Source of the DNA: Lepidostoma basale | Lineage: Eukaryota; Arthropoda; Insecta; Trichoptera; Lepidostomatidae | Direction of reading: 5' to 3' | NCBI GenBank assembly: GCA_022606425.2 | Contig: JAHDVF020001517.1 | Coordinates: 101,035-165,034, forward strand | Length of the DNA stretch: 64,000 nucleotides | Shown: positions 10,737-21,835 of the stretch, one piece after another | Layout: each line of letters starts with the position of its first letter | Numbering within the stretch: position 1 is the first letter of the stretch | The notes under the pieces: generated by a model | Seen by the model: only the letters and a program-made list of their open reading frames with translations | What the model was told of the DNA's origin: nothing | Databases searched by the model: none | Made by a program: the position numbers and the translations under genes

Positions 10737-11015
10737 AAGATTTTATTATTTTAAATAAAGCTAATTGTTTGCGAGAGTACCAATTATTAGTTTCGCTGTA
10801 ATTCTTGCGTGATTATAGAATTGCATATTACCATAGTTACCATCAGAATACACGTTTCGTGTCAAAACCAAATTAAATATTTTTGTGAGTTACAGATCAC
10901 TGGCGCCATCTACCTTCGACTGAATAAATATGTTTTTAATCTGATTTTATACTTTTAAATAGAGCTAATTGTTTGCAAGAGTAACAATTATCAGTTTCGC
11001 CGTGATTCTGGCGTT

Positions 11016-11560
11016 GAGGTAATGTATTCGCGAAAACGGAAACGGGTTGCGGAATTACTATTCCGGACGCGTTGGGCTTCGCCGAAATATTTATGTGCGG
11101 CTGCATTCATTAGTAACGGAGGCACGAGCTGCTAATCGCCTTACTTTCTTCCACTGCTCCACCTATAATCGTGCATGTTTATACGTTATTGTTTTATACG
11201 TACTGAAACGCTATTTATCTTAATTTGCTTAGAATATACAACTACCAAAGAATTTTCAATGCTGCTTTAGTTTTTAGTTCATCTCTCGCCCGTTAACACA
11301 ACGAGTTATTCTCCATTGTTATGTCGTACAAATATTATCCAATGGGGACGAGTCGGCGTGAACAAATATATTAATCATCTCAATATGTAAAAAAGCCTTT
11401 TAAACCATGAACGTGTCCACATTCTAAATATTTGTAAACATTTAACTACTGCGGAACGTGAAAAAATCTACATACAGTATACCAATTAAAATTCGGAAGT
11501 GTTTTTTTTTCGATGTTAGCTCTAAATAAGTGTTGAGTATTTGATGTAAAAAAATAAACT
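11016..11560. other. Moderately GC-rich single-copy-looking sequence
   Basis: Around 11020-11180 base composition is less AT-biased than the surroundings (gcgttgggcttcgccg and similar), and I find no second copy in the window. No reading frame or splice pattern convinces me, so I leave it unassigned. Confidence 0.35.
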
Positions 11561-11569
11561 TCTTCTTAT

Positions 11570-12280
11570 TCCTCTTTTAGTAGATCTGTGGATCTCTTTT
11601 TATGACGTCGAGGTCTCCTGGGACACAAAACTCCAACTGTCTCGCCATCTCTTCGCAGGTCTTCCGGGTTGACGAGTTCCCATTGGCACGTTGTTTGCGG
11701 CTGCTTGGGGGAGTCTATCGTCGCTCATTCGTTTTACGTGGTCGCGCCAGAAGCGTCTTGTTTTCCTCATTTCCTCACGTATTACTGTGTTTCTGATTCT
11801 GTCCCTCAGTGTTTTTTCCAGAATAGCGCGGAGTGTCTTCATTTCGTCGGTTCGTAAAAGTGCTTTGGTTATATTTGTGTCAGCCCTCGATTCTATACCA
11901 TAAGTTTTTATGGGGCTGACACATGTCTTATATATTTGCACTTTGCTTTCCACTCGCATATGCTTGTTTTTTCACACAAAATCTTTCAAGCATTCAGATA
12001 TTGCAGCCGCTTTGGTGGTTTGCTCGCGAACTTCATTATAGAGATCCGTTTGGCAGGAGAGATCTATGCCCAAGTATTTGAATTTTTGGACCCGTTCTAT
12101 GGGTTCATTATCAAGTATCAATAAATGGTTGGCTGTTTTGAAACTGTCATACACTTAGTTTTACTAATAGATATCAACATGTTGTACAGCTTAGCAATCT
12201 GGTTCATTTATCTAGTAGCTGTTGTAGATCAGTTTCAGAATCTGCTATTATAATGGCATCGTCTGCGTAACAAAAAAAAT
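11570..12280 (-). mobile_element. RTE-like LINE fragment with RT YADD motif (family 1)
   Basis: The longest copy of family 1. On the - strand it starts in the RT active-site motif YADDAIIIADSETDLQQ (about 12220-12280). It runs through PIERVQKFKYLGIDLSC, WKNKHMRVESKVQIYKTC and RRFWRDHVKRM to GRPAKRWRDSW, ending near 11570 with a tail in tcttctt. The catalytic YADD supports a reverse transcriptase origin directly. Several stops and frameshifts make it a fossil; it is truncated at the YADD codon. Confidence 0.8.
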
Positions 12281-12739
12281 TGAACAAATATCTTAAAACT
12301 AATAATTTCGACGTTTCGAAGAACTGAGCAGAGTTCAACTTCAAGATGTTTAACGACTCCTGTGAAATGAGAGTGCAACGATCTCCGAACCTTCGATCGC
12401 AAAGAAAATTACAAAGCAAGGTTATATCCATGATCCAATGATTTATTCGGCTAACCGTGATAGGCGAGTTTTTTAAACTTTCCGTTTAAAAAGAAAAAAA
12501 GGATCATTTATTAGTGCCAAACAAAATTGATTAATGGTTATAAAACTTACCATTGACATCACTTTAATCATATGGTATCATTTCAATAGATTTCAGAATG
12601 ACATGTCAGGAAATTGATTTTAGGTAGTAAATTAAGTTTAACAAACGTGTAAATGGGTTCTGATGAGTAATAGGGCCACAATGGAATATGCTCTGCCAGA
12701 AAGTATGCCTCTATCAAAACATTTTATACAGTTACACAC
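12281..12739. other. Unassigned AT-rich region
   Basis: Starts abruptly at the truncation point of the neighbouring LINE. A stretch at 12300-12420 is less AT-rich but matches nothing else here. Confidence 0.35.
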
Positions 12740-12995
12740 AGTTAAAATATAATAAATATATAATACCAGGAACGCATAAGAGATGGTTTGACATTAGGAA
12801 TACAAGATACTCTTCAAAGTCAAGAGTATTTGTCCTCTGAATGTCCTTAACGAATATGAGAGACGTCGATCTCCGAAGCGATCATGTTCAGCAGTTTGAT
12901 TACTCTCCCCACCGGCATCACCAGTGACAGGTTGGTTCTGCATGCTTGGAGATAAAACAGTCTGTGCTGACGCTGTCGAATGTGCCATGTTGCAA
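12740..12995 (-). mobile_element. LINE family 6 fragment
   Basis: Matches the 29 kb copy over the segments taataccaggaacgcat, agtcaagagtatttg and ccccaccggcatcacc. Coding remains on the - strand are short and broken. Confidence 0.65.
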
Positions 12996-13019
12996 TGACA
13001 CCAGCAAAACTACTGCCAT

Positions 13020-13560
13020 ATCCAACACTCTAGCGTCCACGACTGGTATCTTAGACCCCGCGAACCCCGGGTAACGTGTCAACTGATAATACCATCTGTG
13101 TCAGTAAAAAGAGAGAAAATAAATGGCGAAGTTCCAGCGCCATAAAACTGAATTCACCCGGCAAAAGGGATGGTAACCCAACAGAAAATCCCCCAGAAAA
13201 GTTCAACTTCGTCCTCGGTGAATTGGCCTCCTGCTAAGTCAACTACCAGCTGTCGATCCACCTCTTTGGTGGTCTGCCCGGGGGTCATCTACCTTGGAGT
13301 TGGCTGTGCAACACAATCAGAGGAAGTCTGGATGTATCCATTCTCACGTGTGCATATCAGTATCCTTTGCTTCCTCCACCTAAAGACATCCTCAACCTCG
13401 CATATTTCCCTTGTCATCACTTTAAAGAAAAATTAAGCCATGACTCCGAATCCCGGGCAATCCTTAAAGACCTGGCCGAGACATGGATACCTTCTCTCAA
13501 GGGACAATCAACGTCCGTGTAACCAAACATGAAACAGGAAAAAGAATAAGACACTTTTTC
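13020..13560. repeat. Unclassified dispersed repeat (LINE-like?)
   Basis: The stretch cttagaccccgcgaacccc through aatggcgaagttcc is similar to 36690-36760 (tttagaccctgcgaaccct through aatggcgaatttcc), which identifies a dispersed repeat. The + strand frame 13170-13436 is open but matches no family I know. I suspect an internal piece of a retroelement. Confidence 0.4.
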
Positions 13561-13750
13561 ACAAAAATTTGTCAGACGTGGTGGTCATAAGGAAGGCGAA
13601 ATGGGGAATGTTGTTAAACATAAAGCGATCGCTCAACCCAACCAATGACAGGTCATAAGTCCTGTAAGCGCCTTGACCACCACATTCTGTTCCCAGAAAA
13701 CAATTTACATCTTCGTCTCTATTGAGATACAATTAATCCTTATAGAATAA
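13560..13750. repeat. 180-bp dispersed repeat, copy 1
   Basis: The unit runs from aatttgtcagacgtggtgg to ctctattgagatac and recurs at 35797-35975 in the same orientation, and at about 14240-14400 and 15955-16145 in reverse. It contains gtggtggtc near one end and gaccaccac near the other, so the unit can fold back on itself. No coding capacity. Confidence 0.7.
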
Positions 13751-14234
13751 GACACATTTAAAAACCTGCCAAAGTTTTACGTACGTCTTTAATACATATT
13801 GCGTGCTTTGAGTGGTGCTTCTTAAAGTCGATACTTGTAGCCAGTAGTCGTTTCAACGTTTCACATGAGATATCTGACGAGCTATGAATTTTAAAATGAC
13901 TCGAAAACTTAAAGCACGTGTTGTATCTCAGCCTACCGTATACTTCGGAAGCTAGTGGGTCACTGTTCACAATTCACGAATGCAGTTACTATAATAATAT
14001 ATTTCTGAATCTATTAACTTCTCTTGCGGTGGGCTACCAGTGACACGTAATTCCTCTCCTAGAAATGGGTAATATGAAAGAACTTCGTAATCAGAAATAA
14101 TGAAACGAAACTTAAACGAAATTTTCCTGGTGTTAGGTTAGGTTGGATATCTTCAGACTTAGCTGATACATTGTATGCAGGCGCTTCGTAATGGTTGTGA
14201 AAATGTATGATATATTAAATTTAAAGTTTTATTT

Positions 14235-14405
14235 AAATTCAGATTTTAAGGATTAATTTTATCTCAATAGAGACGAAGATGTAAATTGTTTTTTTGGAAA
14301 CAGAATAGGTCGAGACGTTTACAGGACTTATGACCTGTCATTGATTGGGTTAAGCGATCGCTTTATATAATACAACATTCCCCATTCCACCCTTCTGATT
14401 TTTAT
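14235..14405. repeat. 180-bp dispersed repeat, copy 2 (inverted)
   Basis: Reverse-oriented copy relative to 13560-13750 (caatagagacgaagatg, then gacctgtcattgattgggt, then acattccccattcc). The two copies face each other about 500 bp apart. Confidence 0.7.
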
Positions 14406-14424
14406 TATAAGTTTTATTATACCC

Positions 14425-14895
14425 TAACGTTTGGAAGCGAAGAATGGAACTGGCAGAAGAAGGATAAAAGCAGAACAAATGCGGTACGGATGAGGTCCCT
14501 AAGACGTATGTGTGGTAGAACTATATACGACAGAATCTCAAATGCTGATACAAGAAAGGAATGTAGAGCGGAAGAAGGTATTATGAACAAAATTATGAAA
14601 GGATCGCTGCGTTGGTTCGTACATATGGAGCGCATGGATGGAGAAAGAATGGTTAAGAAAGTATACGTTAATGATGTAAATGGAGTACGGAGTTGAGGCA
14701 GACCAAGGAAAACATGACATGACCAAATTAATAAAATTTTAAAGGTTGGTCATGCTAGAAGTCGGAGGAATCGACGTGCGTGTATAACTCGATGTATGAA
14801 TGTGGAGGAAGCTAGAGAGGTGTGCCAGGATAGAGTATTGTGACGATCCATTCTCTTTGCCTACCCCTAAGGGGAAACGGCGTGAGGGTTTGTGT
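14425..14895 (+). mobile_element. LINE family 2 fragment
   Basis: The + strand keeps MRSLRRMCGRTIYDRISNAD, KIMKGSLRWFVHMERM, then MVKKVYVNDVNGV. After a stop and frameshift it continues to NRRACITRCMNVEEAREV and the 3' end gggaaacggcgtgagg. Inactive; abuts the family E element that follows. Confidence 0.75.
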
Positions 14896-14903
14896 TTCTA
14901 TAT

Positions 14904-14949
14904 AATATCACTGAGGAAGGGCTGGGTAGTCCGAAACATGTTTGATATT
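14904..14949 (+). ncRNA. Hammerhead-ribozyme-like motif, family E (intact)
   Basis: Stem I is a perfect 7-bp pairing of AAUAUCA (14904-14910) with UGAUAUU (14943-14949). CUGAGGA follows at 14911-14917 (N7 is G, allowed), then one extra A. Stem II is GGGCU (14919-14923) with AGUCC (14928-14932) around GGGU, with one G-U pair. GAAA is at 14933-14936, then CAUGU, with U17 at 14942. ACAUGU is self-complementary, so stem III can only form properly between two molecules. Every invariant hammerhead position I can check is present. Confidence 0.75.
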
Positions 14950-14999
14950 TAATTTTAATTTGTTTCAAAAGTGAGTGTTGTATACAAAGTATATAAAAA

Positions 15000-15209
15000 A
15001 AAATATTATTAAGAGTTTCAAATTTATGTTATCGTTGCAGAAGAGTGATTTCATTTTATTAAATGTAGTTCTAGCTGCCTCAATTCTGCATTTTATCTCT
15101 AATATTTATTTATTTCCGTATACAATGTGTTAACAGAAAAAAACATAGAGTTGTATTACTTAACTTATCGAACGCTAAGACATTAACACTATGGAATTCC
15201 ATAGTAACA
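15000..15209. repeat. Family E trailing segment and family D-like start
   Basis: After the ribozyme-like motif the sequence continues with the family E tail (gttgtatacaaagtatat). At 15180-15204 it shows a cattaacactatggaattcc block like the start of family D repeats. Confidence 0.45.
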
Positions 15210-15290
15210 TACTTAGAAATTGAAAATAACTTTGTTTAATCCACATCAATATTAAGTGGATTAAACAAAGTTAGTTTCAATTTCCTTAGT
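15210..15290. repeat. Perfect-looking hairpin, about 30-bp arms
   Basis: gaaattgaaaataactttg with tttaatccac (from 15216) is mirrored by gtggattaaacaaag and ttagtttcaatttc (to 15284), with a loop near catcaatattaa. It is a short foldback attached to a family D-like start and may be an internally deleted palindromic element. Confidence 0.6.
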
Positions 15291-15954
15291 ATATTGTATT
15301 ACTTGATTATAATATAAAATAATGTATAGACGAAAACGTAAAATTTCTATTAGTTTTATTTAATTTCTTGGAGATAAAATGTTTGGCTTGCCAAGGTATT
15401 AACAAACATTTGACAATGACTAACAGTTGCCAATAATATTTAATATGGAGTTTTATATAAATAAGTCATATTTCAGATTGAAAATAACTGGACGCTATTG
15501 ATTCTGATTCTTTATTTGCAATAAAAAATGTTTCAAACTATTCAAAACATTCATAAGTACACATCCCATCGTAATAATGAAACCACTTGCTAGATATTTT
15601 GCATACTCGTACATTATAGATGCACCGAGGTACCGCAAGGACACCACTAACCCAGATTCGCCTGTGATCGGAAAAGATTCTTGAACATGTTAATTCGTCA
15701 ATCAATTTATTTAAAATGGATTCCAGTTAAGTCCACGGATCAGACGTAGTCGTAAATTCTTACAAAAAACAAGAAACTCACGTTATATATTACATTAAAC
15801 CAGTAGCGGCTCGCGTATAGACTCCGTGGAATTGCGGCACCCTCTATTTCCCCTCTTAACCTTACATTTAATAAATAAATAAAAATTTAAACAACATATT
15901 GAATATATACAAACACTTGTAGACAAATACTGGATTTAACCCGTTGCGGGTTAG
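15291..15954. other. Spacer, nothing assigned
   Basis: AT-rich sequence with no gene, RNA or repeat that I recognise. Confidence 0.4.
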
Positions 15955-16145
15955 TCATTAATTAAGGATTAATTGTATCTCAACAGAGACGAAGATGTAT
16001 GGTAAATTGTTTTTTGGAAACAGAATATGGTGGTCGAGGCGCTTACAGGACTTATGACCTGTCATTGGTTGGGTTAAGCGATTGCTTTATGTTAACAACA
16101 TTCCCCATTCCTCCCTTCTTACGACCACCACGTCTGACAAATTAA
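15955..16145. repeat. 180-bp dispersed repeat, copy 3 (inverted)
   Basis: Begins attaaggattaattgtatctc and ends ccttcttacgaccaccacg. It is the reverse of copies 1 and 4 and well preserved over its full length. Confidence 0.7.
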
Positions 16146-16194
16146 ATTCGCTAAGTTAAATTCACTTTTCAATTTATTTTTTCACCACTTTATG

Positions 16195-16272
16195 TTTGTT
16201 TTATAACAAACAAAAAAGTTTGGTTTATAACCCTCGCGAAGATCCGGCGGGAGCGAAATCGGTTGATTTAAC
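16195..16272 (+). repeat. Family F hammerhead-like half element
   Basis: The + strand has ACC, CUCGCGA (damaged core), A, GAUCC, GGCG, GGAGC, GAAA, UCGGUU, GAUU (16229-16268). Stem II and GAAA remain; the CUGANGA box does not. A LINE tail starts right after it. Confidence 0.5.
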
Positions 16273-17010
16273 CAACTAACTAACTAACCATCACGCCGTT
16301 TCCCCGAAGGGGTAAGCAGAGAGAATGGATCGCCACATTGTTCTATCCTGACATAATTCTCGCGCTCTTCTACATTCACACATCGTGACATGCACGCTCG
16401 TCAATTGTTCCTACTTCGAACGTGGCCGCCTTTCAGTAATTGATTAATTTAGTTATGCCATGTCTTCCTTGGCCTTCCTCGACTTCTTTTTCCATTCACA
16501 CTACTTGTATATATATTTTTAACCATTCTTCCATCATCCATTCGTTCCATATGTCCAAACCATCTTAGTGACCCTTTCTTGATTTTATTTATCACGCATT
16601 CATCCGCCTTACATTTCTATCTTACTTCATCATTAGATATTCTAGCATACATTGTTTTTCCGCACATCCTTCTTAGTGACCTTGTTTGTACGGCATTTAT
16701 CATACTTTTATCCTTATTCTGCCAACTCCAATCTAAATCCGCATAAGGGTCGGCACTAAAACTCCATTGTGCACTGCCATCTTTGCTTCAGTCGATATAT
16801 TTCTATTTCCGGTAATGACTTTGAGTGCACCATTTATTTTGTTTCCAGCTCCAACACTTCTTCCGATATCTTTCTCCATTTTTCCATCTCTTGTAAACAT
16901 GCTTCCCAGTTAGACAAATTCGGTAACTTGCTCTAATTTCTCACCGTTCGCACATATGTCACAATCCGTCATACATTCTTCCTTTTCAAATACCATAACT
17001 TTAGACATTG
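16273..17010 (-). mobile_element. LINE family 2 fragment with TTAG tail
   Basis: Starts with aactaactaactaacc and the gtttccccgaaggggtaag 3' end. Frames on the - strand are broken throughout. This subfamily is closer to the copy at 41.1 kb than to that at 47.5 kb. Confidence 0.75.
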
Positions 17011-17159
17011 GTTGATTTTATAAAACAAAAAGAAAAATAGTGAAATAACAAATTGAAGTGTTTTTAAATTATTTTTAATAATGGTACATCGCAAATTAAT
17101 TGGTTCGTACAAAAGTAAAGGCCTTTACTTCTTTAATTCTTTATTTATATTTGTTTGAG

Positions 17160-17505
17160 CTTAATGGGCGTTATGAACAAAATAATGAAAGGATCATTAA
17201 AATAGTTTGGACACATGGAAGGAATGAATGAAGAAAGAATGGTAAAAAAGTATATGTTAACGATGTAAATGGATCTAGAAATAGAGGAAGACCGAGGAAG
17301 ACCGAGGAAAACGTGGCACGATCAAATAAATCAAATATTGAATGTCGGCCACGCGAGGAGTCAGAGAAATCGACGCGCGTGCATGACACGATGTATGAAT
17401 GTTGAGGAATCGAGAGAAATATGTCAGGAAAGGAAAACGTGGCAGTCCATTCTTTCTACCTACCCCTTCGGAGAGACGGCGTGATGGTTAGTTAGTTAGT
17501 TAGTT
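17160..17505 (+). mobile_element. LINE family 2 fragment with TTAG tail
   Basis: Only the last coding stretch remains (the LEIEEDRGRPRKTWHDQI, NQILNVGH, NRRACMTRCMNVEESREI region, 17269-17484). It is followed directly by gtgatggttagttagttag, the tandem tail. Confidence 0.75.
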
Positions 17506-17509
17506 TTTT

Positions 17510-18270
17510 TTAGATTAATGTCTGTCTAATAGCCGTCCACCAGTTTTTGAAAAATTATTGTACTTTGACTGTAGTACGCATGCGCACATAGAAAACTACC
17601 CGCGAAGCTGCGAGGTAGAGAGAGCACTATCACTCCCCAGTTTTTTTTTTTCTTTTTTTTTTTAATGTGAATAGCTAAAAAAAATTGGAGCAGCACCCCC
17701 AATAATTTTGCTGCGTACCGTCACTGCATTCAACATACCTCGTAATAACTATGTATAGTAAATTCAACTGTGAATTTTTTGCTGCACTTGTTTATAGTAT
17801 TAAAAAATAGTTTAAGCGTTACGAAATTGAGATCATTTCTCGTTCTTGTTATTAATTGCACGCTATACATTTGAAGAGTCCAGATTGACTGACGGGTGAA
17901 GTAAAAAACGAGCCTGTTGAATGTTAAAAATATTTGAATAACTGTTAGCTATAAATAAAAACTGAACTCAATCGGTAATCATTATTGTTGTATAGCTCGT
18001 TAAACACAATTAGTGGACCCTGTAAAAAGTGCGGAGGAGCAAAGTAGGTCCTCTGTATCTCGAGAAAATCAGCAGACGCCTGCTGGCAAAGTAGATGCCT
18101 TGAAACAGGTTATTTAAACGAATTATTTGAGGGTCACTCGATACACATTACGGACGGACACACGAATGTACCCCGCAGATCTTGCAGCGCGATTCGAAAT
18201 GAAAAATAAGTATTGTCAATCCAAGATAATCAGATATCGCGAACCGGGAAGTTAAAAATTATTAATTTTA
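17510..18270. other. Spacer, nothing assigned
   Basis: No gene found. Contains a T-rich tract at 17641-17665. Otherwise unremarkable. Confidence 0.4.
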
Positions 18271-18390
18271 TTTTTATTTATTTGATCGTGCCTCGTTTAC
18301 CTCGTTCTTCCTCTATTTCTAGTTCCGTTTACATCATTAACATATACTTTCTTTACCATTTTTTCTTCATTCATTTTTTCCATGCATAAT
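18270..18390 (-). mobile_element. Short LINE family 2 scrap
   Basis: tgatcgtgcctcgtttacc and ttcttcattcattttttcc segments match the coding end of LINE family 2 copies. Confidence 0.5.
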
Positions 18391-18509
18391 CAAATAAATC
18401 TAAACAATAAAATTCCTACATATTTCCCTTTAGTATAATATAATACATTAAAAACATTTTCGTGTTGTAAACCATGACATTCTCAAAAAACCCTTAGGAT
18501 GCAGGTTAT

Positions 18510-19080
18510 CCTTAAATGACAGAATGCTGGAACAGGTTGCAAGATATCTGGGAGTGGATCTACTCAGCCAAAATGATCTTGTCAGTGAAATAATAGGACA
18601 AGTCAACGAGGCTTCGGCGGTATCAGGTTGTCTCAAGGATATAATATGGAAAAACAAGTATATGAGAACTGACATTAAGGTCAGAATAAATAAAACCTGC
18701 GTAAGGCATAGGCCTATATGTCAGTATAGACTGACATATATCATTGAGACCAGAGCGGATACCACAAGAACGAAGGCTAAAGTACGGGTGGCAGGGATGA
18801 GGACGCTGAGGATGATAGCAGGAAGGACTATTCGAGATAGGGTGAGGAACACGGCTCTCCGCGAGATCTGCAAGGTGGAGGATGTCGTGAGATGGGGCAG
18901 ACAACGCAGAAGATACTGGAATGCGCACGTGCAGAGAATCTCACACGCTGTGGCACATCAAATTCTCGGAAGACCGCTGAGGAGATGGATAGTTGAGAGT
19001 CAACCTCCCAAGAGAGGCCAGCCTGATTTCAGGAACGGACCAAAGGTCTATAAGGAGAAGAAGAAGAAGAAGAAGACATT
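18510..19080 (+). mobile_element. LINE family 1 fragment, long open frame
   Basis: A 195-residue + strand frame (18524-19111) reads VARYLGVDLLSQNDLVSEI, GCLKDIIWKNKYMRTD, KVRINKTC, IIETRADTTRTKAKVR, RRRYWNAHVQRI, RPLRRWIVES, then lysines from a (GAA)n tail. It resembles the copies at 1-618 and 11.6 kb. A 14-residue local tandem duplication near 18700-18745 (cctatatgtcagtatagactgacatat) disturbs the YKTCVRPIMTY segment. RT core absent, so not autonomous. Confidence 0.8.
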
Positions 19081-19139
19081 TTCGTATTATAATTCAACGA
19101 AAAAATATTGATATTACGTTTTCACTTCTTTATTTTTTT

Positions 19140-19705
19140 TAAAATAGTTATTGGAAACAAGAATTTATCGATGAAAGCGAAAACGGCCGTTCACAATGGA
19201 GTTCTGGTCCCAACCTTAATGTATAGAAGCGAAGCATGGAACTGGCAAAAGAAGGATGAGAGTAGAATAAATGCGGTAGAGATGAGGTCCCTAAGACGTA
19301 TGTGTGGTAGAACGATATACGACAGAATCTCAAATGATGATATAAGAAAGGAATGTAGAGCGGAAGAAGGTATTATGAACAAAATTATGAAAGGATCGCT
19401 GCGTTGGTTCGGACATATGGAACGCATGGATGGAGAAAGAATGGTTAAGAAAGTATACGTTAATGATGTAAATGGGGTACGAAGTCGAGGCAGACCGAGG
19501 AAAACATGGCATGACCAAATTAATCAAATTTTAAAGGTTGGTCATGTTAGAAGTCGGAGGAATCGACGTGCGTGTATGACTCGTTGTATGAATGTGGAGG
19601 AAGCTAGAGAGGTTTGCCAGGATAGAGTAGTGTGGCGGTCCATTCTCTCTGCCTACCCCTGCGGGGAAACGGCGTGATGGTTTTGTTTGTTTGTTTGTTT
19701 GTTTA
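19140..19705 (+). mobile_element. LINE family 2 fragment, long open frame, GTTT tail
   Basis: A 189-residue frame (19108-19677) covers [20 protein letters not shown] to VVWRSILSAYPCGETA and a stop, without interruption. It runs straight into (GTTT)n at 19681-19705 rather than the TTAG tail of other copies. It begins at the codons that follow KVVIGNK in the longer 47.5 kb copy. The open frame suggests a recent insertion; the RT domain is missing. Confidence 0.85.
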
Positions 19706-19994
19706 TTTTTTTAACAATTATGTACGACTCATCGGTTATTATCTAAATAAGTTTTTTTTCCACCTTTATTATAATTGTATTTCACTTATCGAACCCTTTT
19801 CTATTCATCTTATTTGCTTCTTTGTTTATTTCTCCAAATTTTGATTGACTCATCAATATTGAATTTCTGATACTCAATCTAATTACTGTTTTCCCCCATC
19901 TTTTTTATAATTATTTACAATATTGTATGTAGTTTCTTCCTCTCCTAATAATTTTATATATAAACAAAGTCTTTCCGTTGTATTTTTTAGTTGA

Positions 19995-20046
19995 TTGTTA
20001 GACCTGACGATGCTAACATCGGTTAGCGAAACAGCTGTCGCGACAA
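19995..20046 (+). ncRNA. Hammerhead-ribozyme-like motif, family A (core intact)
   Basis: UUGU (19995-19998) pairs with ACAA (20043-20046) as outer stem I, with C-G at the base. CUGACGA is at 20004-20010, then an extra U. Stem II is six perfect pairs, GCUAAC (20012-20017) with GUUAGC (20022-20027), loop AUCG. GAAA is at 20028-20031, CAGCUGU follows, and C17 is at 20039. Inner stem I has an internal loop, as natural hammerheads do. The mirrored partner copy is not evident here. Confidence 0.65.
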
Positions 20047-20104
20047 AATATAAAAAATTGTGATATTTATAACAATTTTTTTATTTAAACAATTAATAAT
20101 ATTA

Positions 20105-20255
20105 AATTTTGGCCATGTAAGGAGTCGGAAAAATCGACGTGCGTGCATGACACGATGTATGAATGTTAAGAAATCGAGAGAAGTATGTCAGGATTCTTTC
20201 TGCCTACCCTTTCGGAGAGATGTCGTGGTGGTTAGTTAGTTATTCAGTTATTTTT
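20105..20255 (+). mobile_element. Short LINE family 2 tail
   Basis: ggccatgtaaggagtcggaa to gagatgtcgtggtggttag: only the last ~140 bp of the element plus a decayed TTAG tail. Confidence 0.6.
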
Positions 20256-20569
20256 ATTTATTCAAACATCCAGATCAAGCTGATATAATTTGAGTTAACA
20301 TTTTTTTTATTAAGACCAAATCGAAGGATTTAAATCAATGGCATTAGAAATTATTTTACAATCTTCGATATGAGCAGATAATAACCTATTTTTATGAAGA
20401 AGGAATCTGGTCGTGTCCTGGCTTAAACCCAAGTCCCTTGGATCAGGAGCCAAGTGTCTCTCCACTAGACCACTACCTAATTTTTATATACAATACCAAC
20501 ACCAATATGACATAAATTTAAATAAAGAATTGTTTATTATTAATTAAAATGTTTAAATTTGACACACTG

Positions 20570-20665
20570 TTTTTTTACGTATCACAATTTATTTATTGTT
20601 ATGAGGATGTTGCGACAGCTGTTTCGCCAACCTATCGTGGCTTTATCAAGTGTTACAGACAACTG
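20570..20665 (-). repeat. Family A hammerhead-like half element
   Basis: On the - strand UUGAUAA, A, GCCA...UUGGC, GAAA, CAGCUGUC, GCAACA. Two of seven core positions have changed (C3 and G8), so it should be inactive. Confidence 0.55.
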
Positions 20666-20884
20666 AGTGACATTTTGAAGTTCTTGCTTATAGTTGGATT
20701 GTTTTGTACCTTAATTACAGTTAATTAAAAGAAAGGTGGATGCGTGGAATATAAAATAAATAAACAAAAAAGTCTGGATCGTCCAGCTGACATGTGCATC
20801 ATTAAAAAGAACGTTATTTGTTATGTTATTTTTATTTTGTTATTTTATTTTATTTTATATCATTGTATTTTATATTATTTGTTT

Positions 20885-21000
20885 TAGAATTATTTTGTGG
20901 ACGTTGGACGATCGAAGTGTGCGCGGGAGATGCCTATTGGTGGCGATGAGGTTCGCAACTGATCACACCGGGTCTCCCGCGGGGGCCGGGCGTAAAGAGA
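20885..21000 (+). repeat. Unclassified repeat shared with 32405-32555
   Basis: gcgggagatgcctattggtg, then gatgaggttcgcaac, then gtctcccgcggggg recurs on the opposite strand at 32410-32480. gcgggaga and tctcccgc can pair, so it forms a GC-rich stem in AT-rich surroundings. Confidence 0.55.
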
Positions 21001-21095
21001 AGGAGGTTCAAGTGTGGCTCTCCATTCTTTCTGCCTACCCCTTCGGAGAGACGGCGTGGTGGTTAGTTAGTTAGTTAGTTTTTAGCTCTTCTTAC
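21001..21095 (+). mobile_element. LINE family 2 3' tip with TTAG tail
   Basis: Only the final ~60 bp (tccattctttctgcctaccc to gacggcgtggtgg) plus (TTAG)n at 21062-21081. Confidence 0.65.
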
Positions 21096-21769
21096 TTGCA
21101 TCGCCAACCGCGGGTAGGTTCTGCAAGGAAATTTATTTATTCTTCTCCTTCACAGTTTCAATTCTAGGTATTGATTTGCAGCACAGTCTTTCAGATCATC
21201 TTCAACTGTGGTCGGTCTTCTACAACCGTCTTCAACTCGACATATGAGACGCAGTTCATGTCCTCCCACACCTGTTACAGATTTTCTCGTCGGAAGCCCC
21301 CTTTTATTTATTTTAAGTACAATTTATTATCAGTATATTATTACCGCACACATTTATCTTGACATAGTAATTTAGATTCATCCAAATTCAAATTGCCAAG
21401 CACGCATACCGATTTTTCGAAGTTGATTGATTTGGCCGTGTCATTGGTAACAAAATATTGTATTTAATACAAACTTGTTTTATATCGATAATGTCAAAAA
21501 AATCTTATCTTGCATTGATTAATTGGTATACTCGTATATTATATAAAAAAGATATAGCGAAATTAATAGATTTTTAAAATATTTTATAAGTCATGCGTTT
21601 AAAAAAAAAAAAAATTAATATATAATTTAATCCTTAAAAAGGCAGTTGTATATTTAAAATTATTTTCTATAGTAACATTTTGAAATACACAAAATTATTG
21701 GGAAGACAAACTAAAAATCGATAGTAAATATAATTTTAATACTGTTGTAATGACACAGTTTATTTTTAA
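21096..21769. other. Spacer, nothing assigned
   Basis: No recognisable gene. 21120-21320 is less AT-rich than its surroundings but has no convincing frame. Confidence 0.35.
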
Positions 21770-21835
21770 TATTTATGAAATTGTCGCGACAGCTGTTTTG
21801 CCAACCGATGTATCTCATTGTTCAAGTAATAATTG
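21770..21835 (-). repeat. Family A fragment
   Basis: aattgtcgcgacagctgttt and gccaaccgatgt are the - strand GAAA-proximal part of a family A motif, broken off before the core. Confidence 0.5.

Larger units (their letters stand above)
9950..11015. repeat. ~215-bp tandem satellite, interrupted by LINEs
   Basis: Monomers begin with a ga-ctac-gatcac-ggcgccat motif at 10020, 10234 and 10887; the tail of an earlier monomer is visible from about 9950. The first period is 214 bp. The second is 653 bp, or 215 bp after subtracting the LINE insertion and its duplicated target (10309-10746). The last monomer is cut short near 11015. Blocks such as gcgccatctaccttcgactg and agaatacacgtt recur in each. I see no coding function. 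Confidence 0.8.

Noticed and set aside
18623..18928. 101-codon - strand frame
   Set aside because: It is the antisense shadow of the LINE family 1 frame on the + strand.
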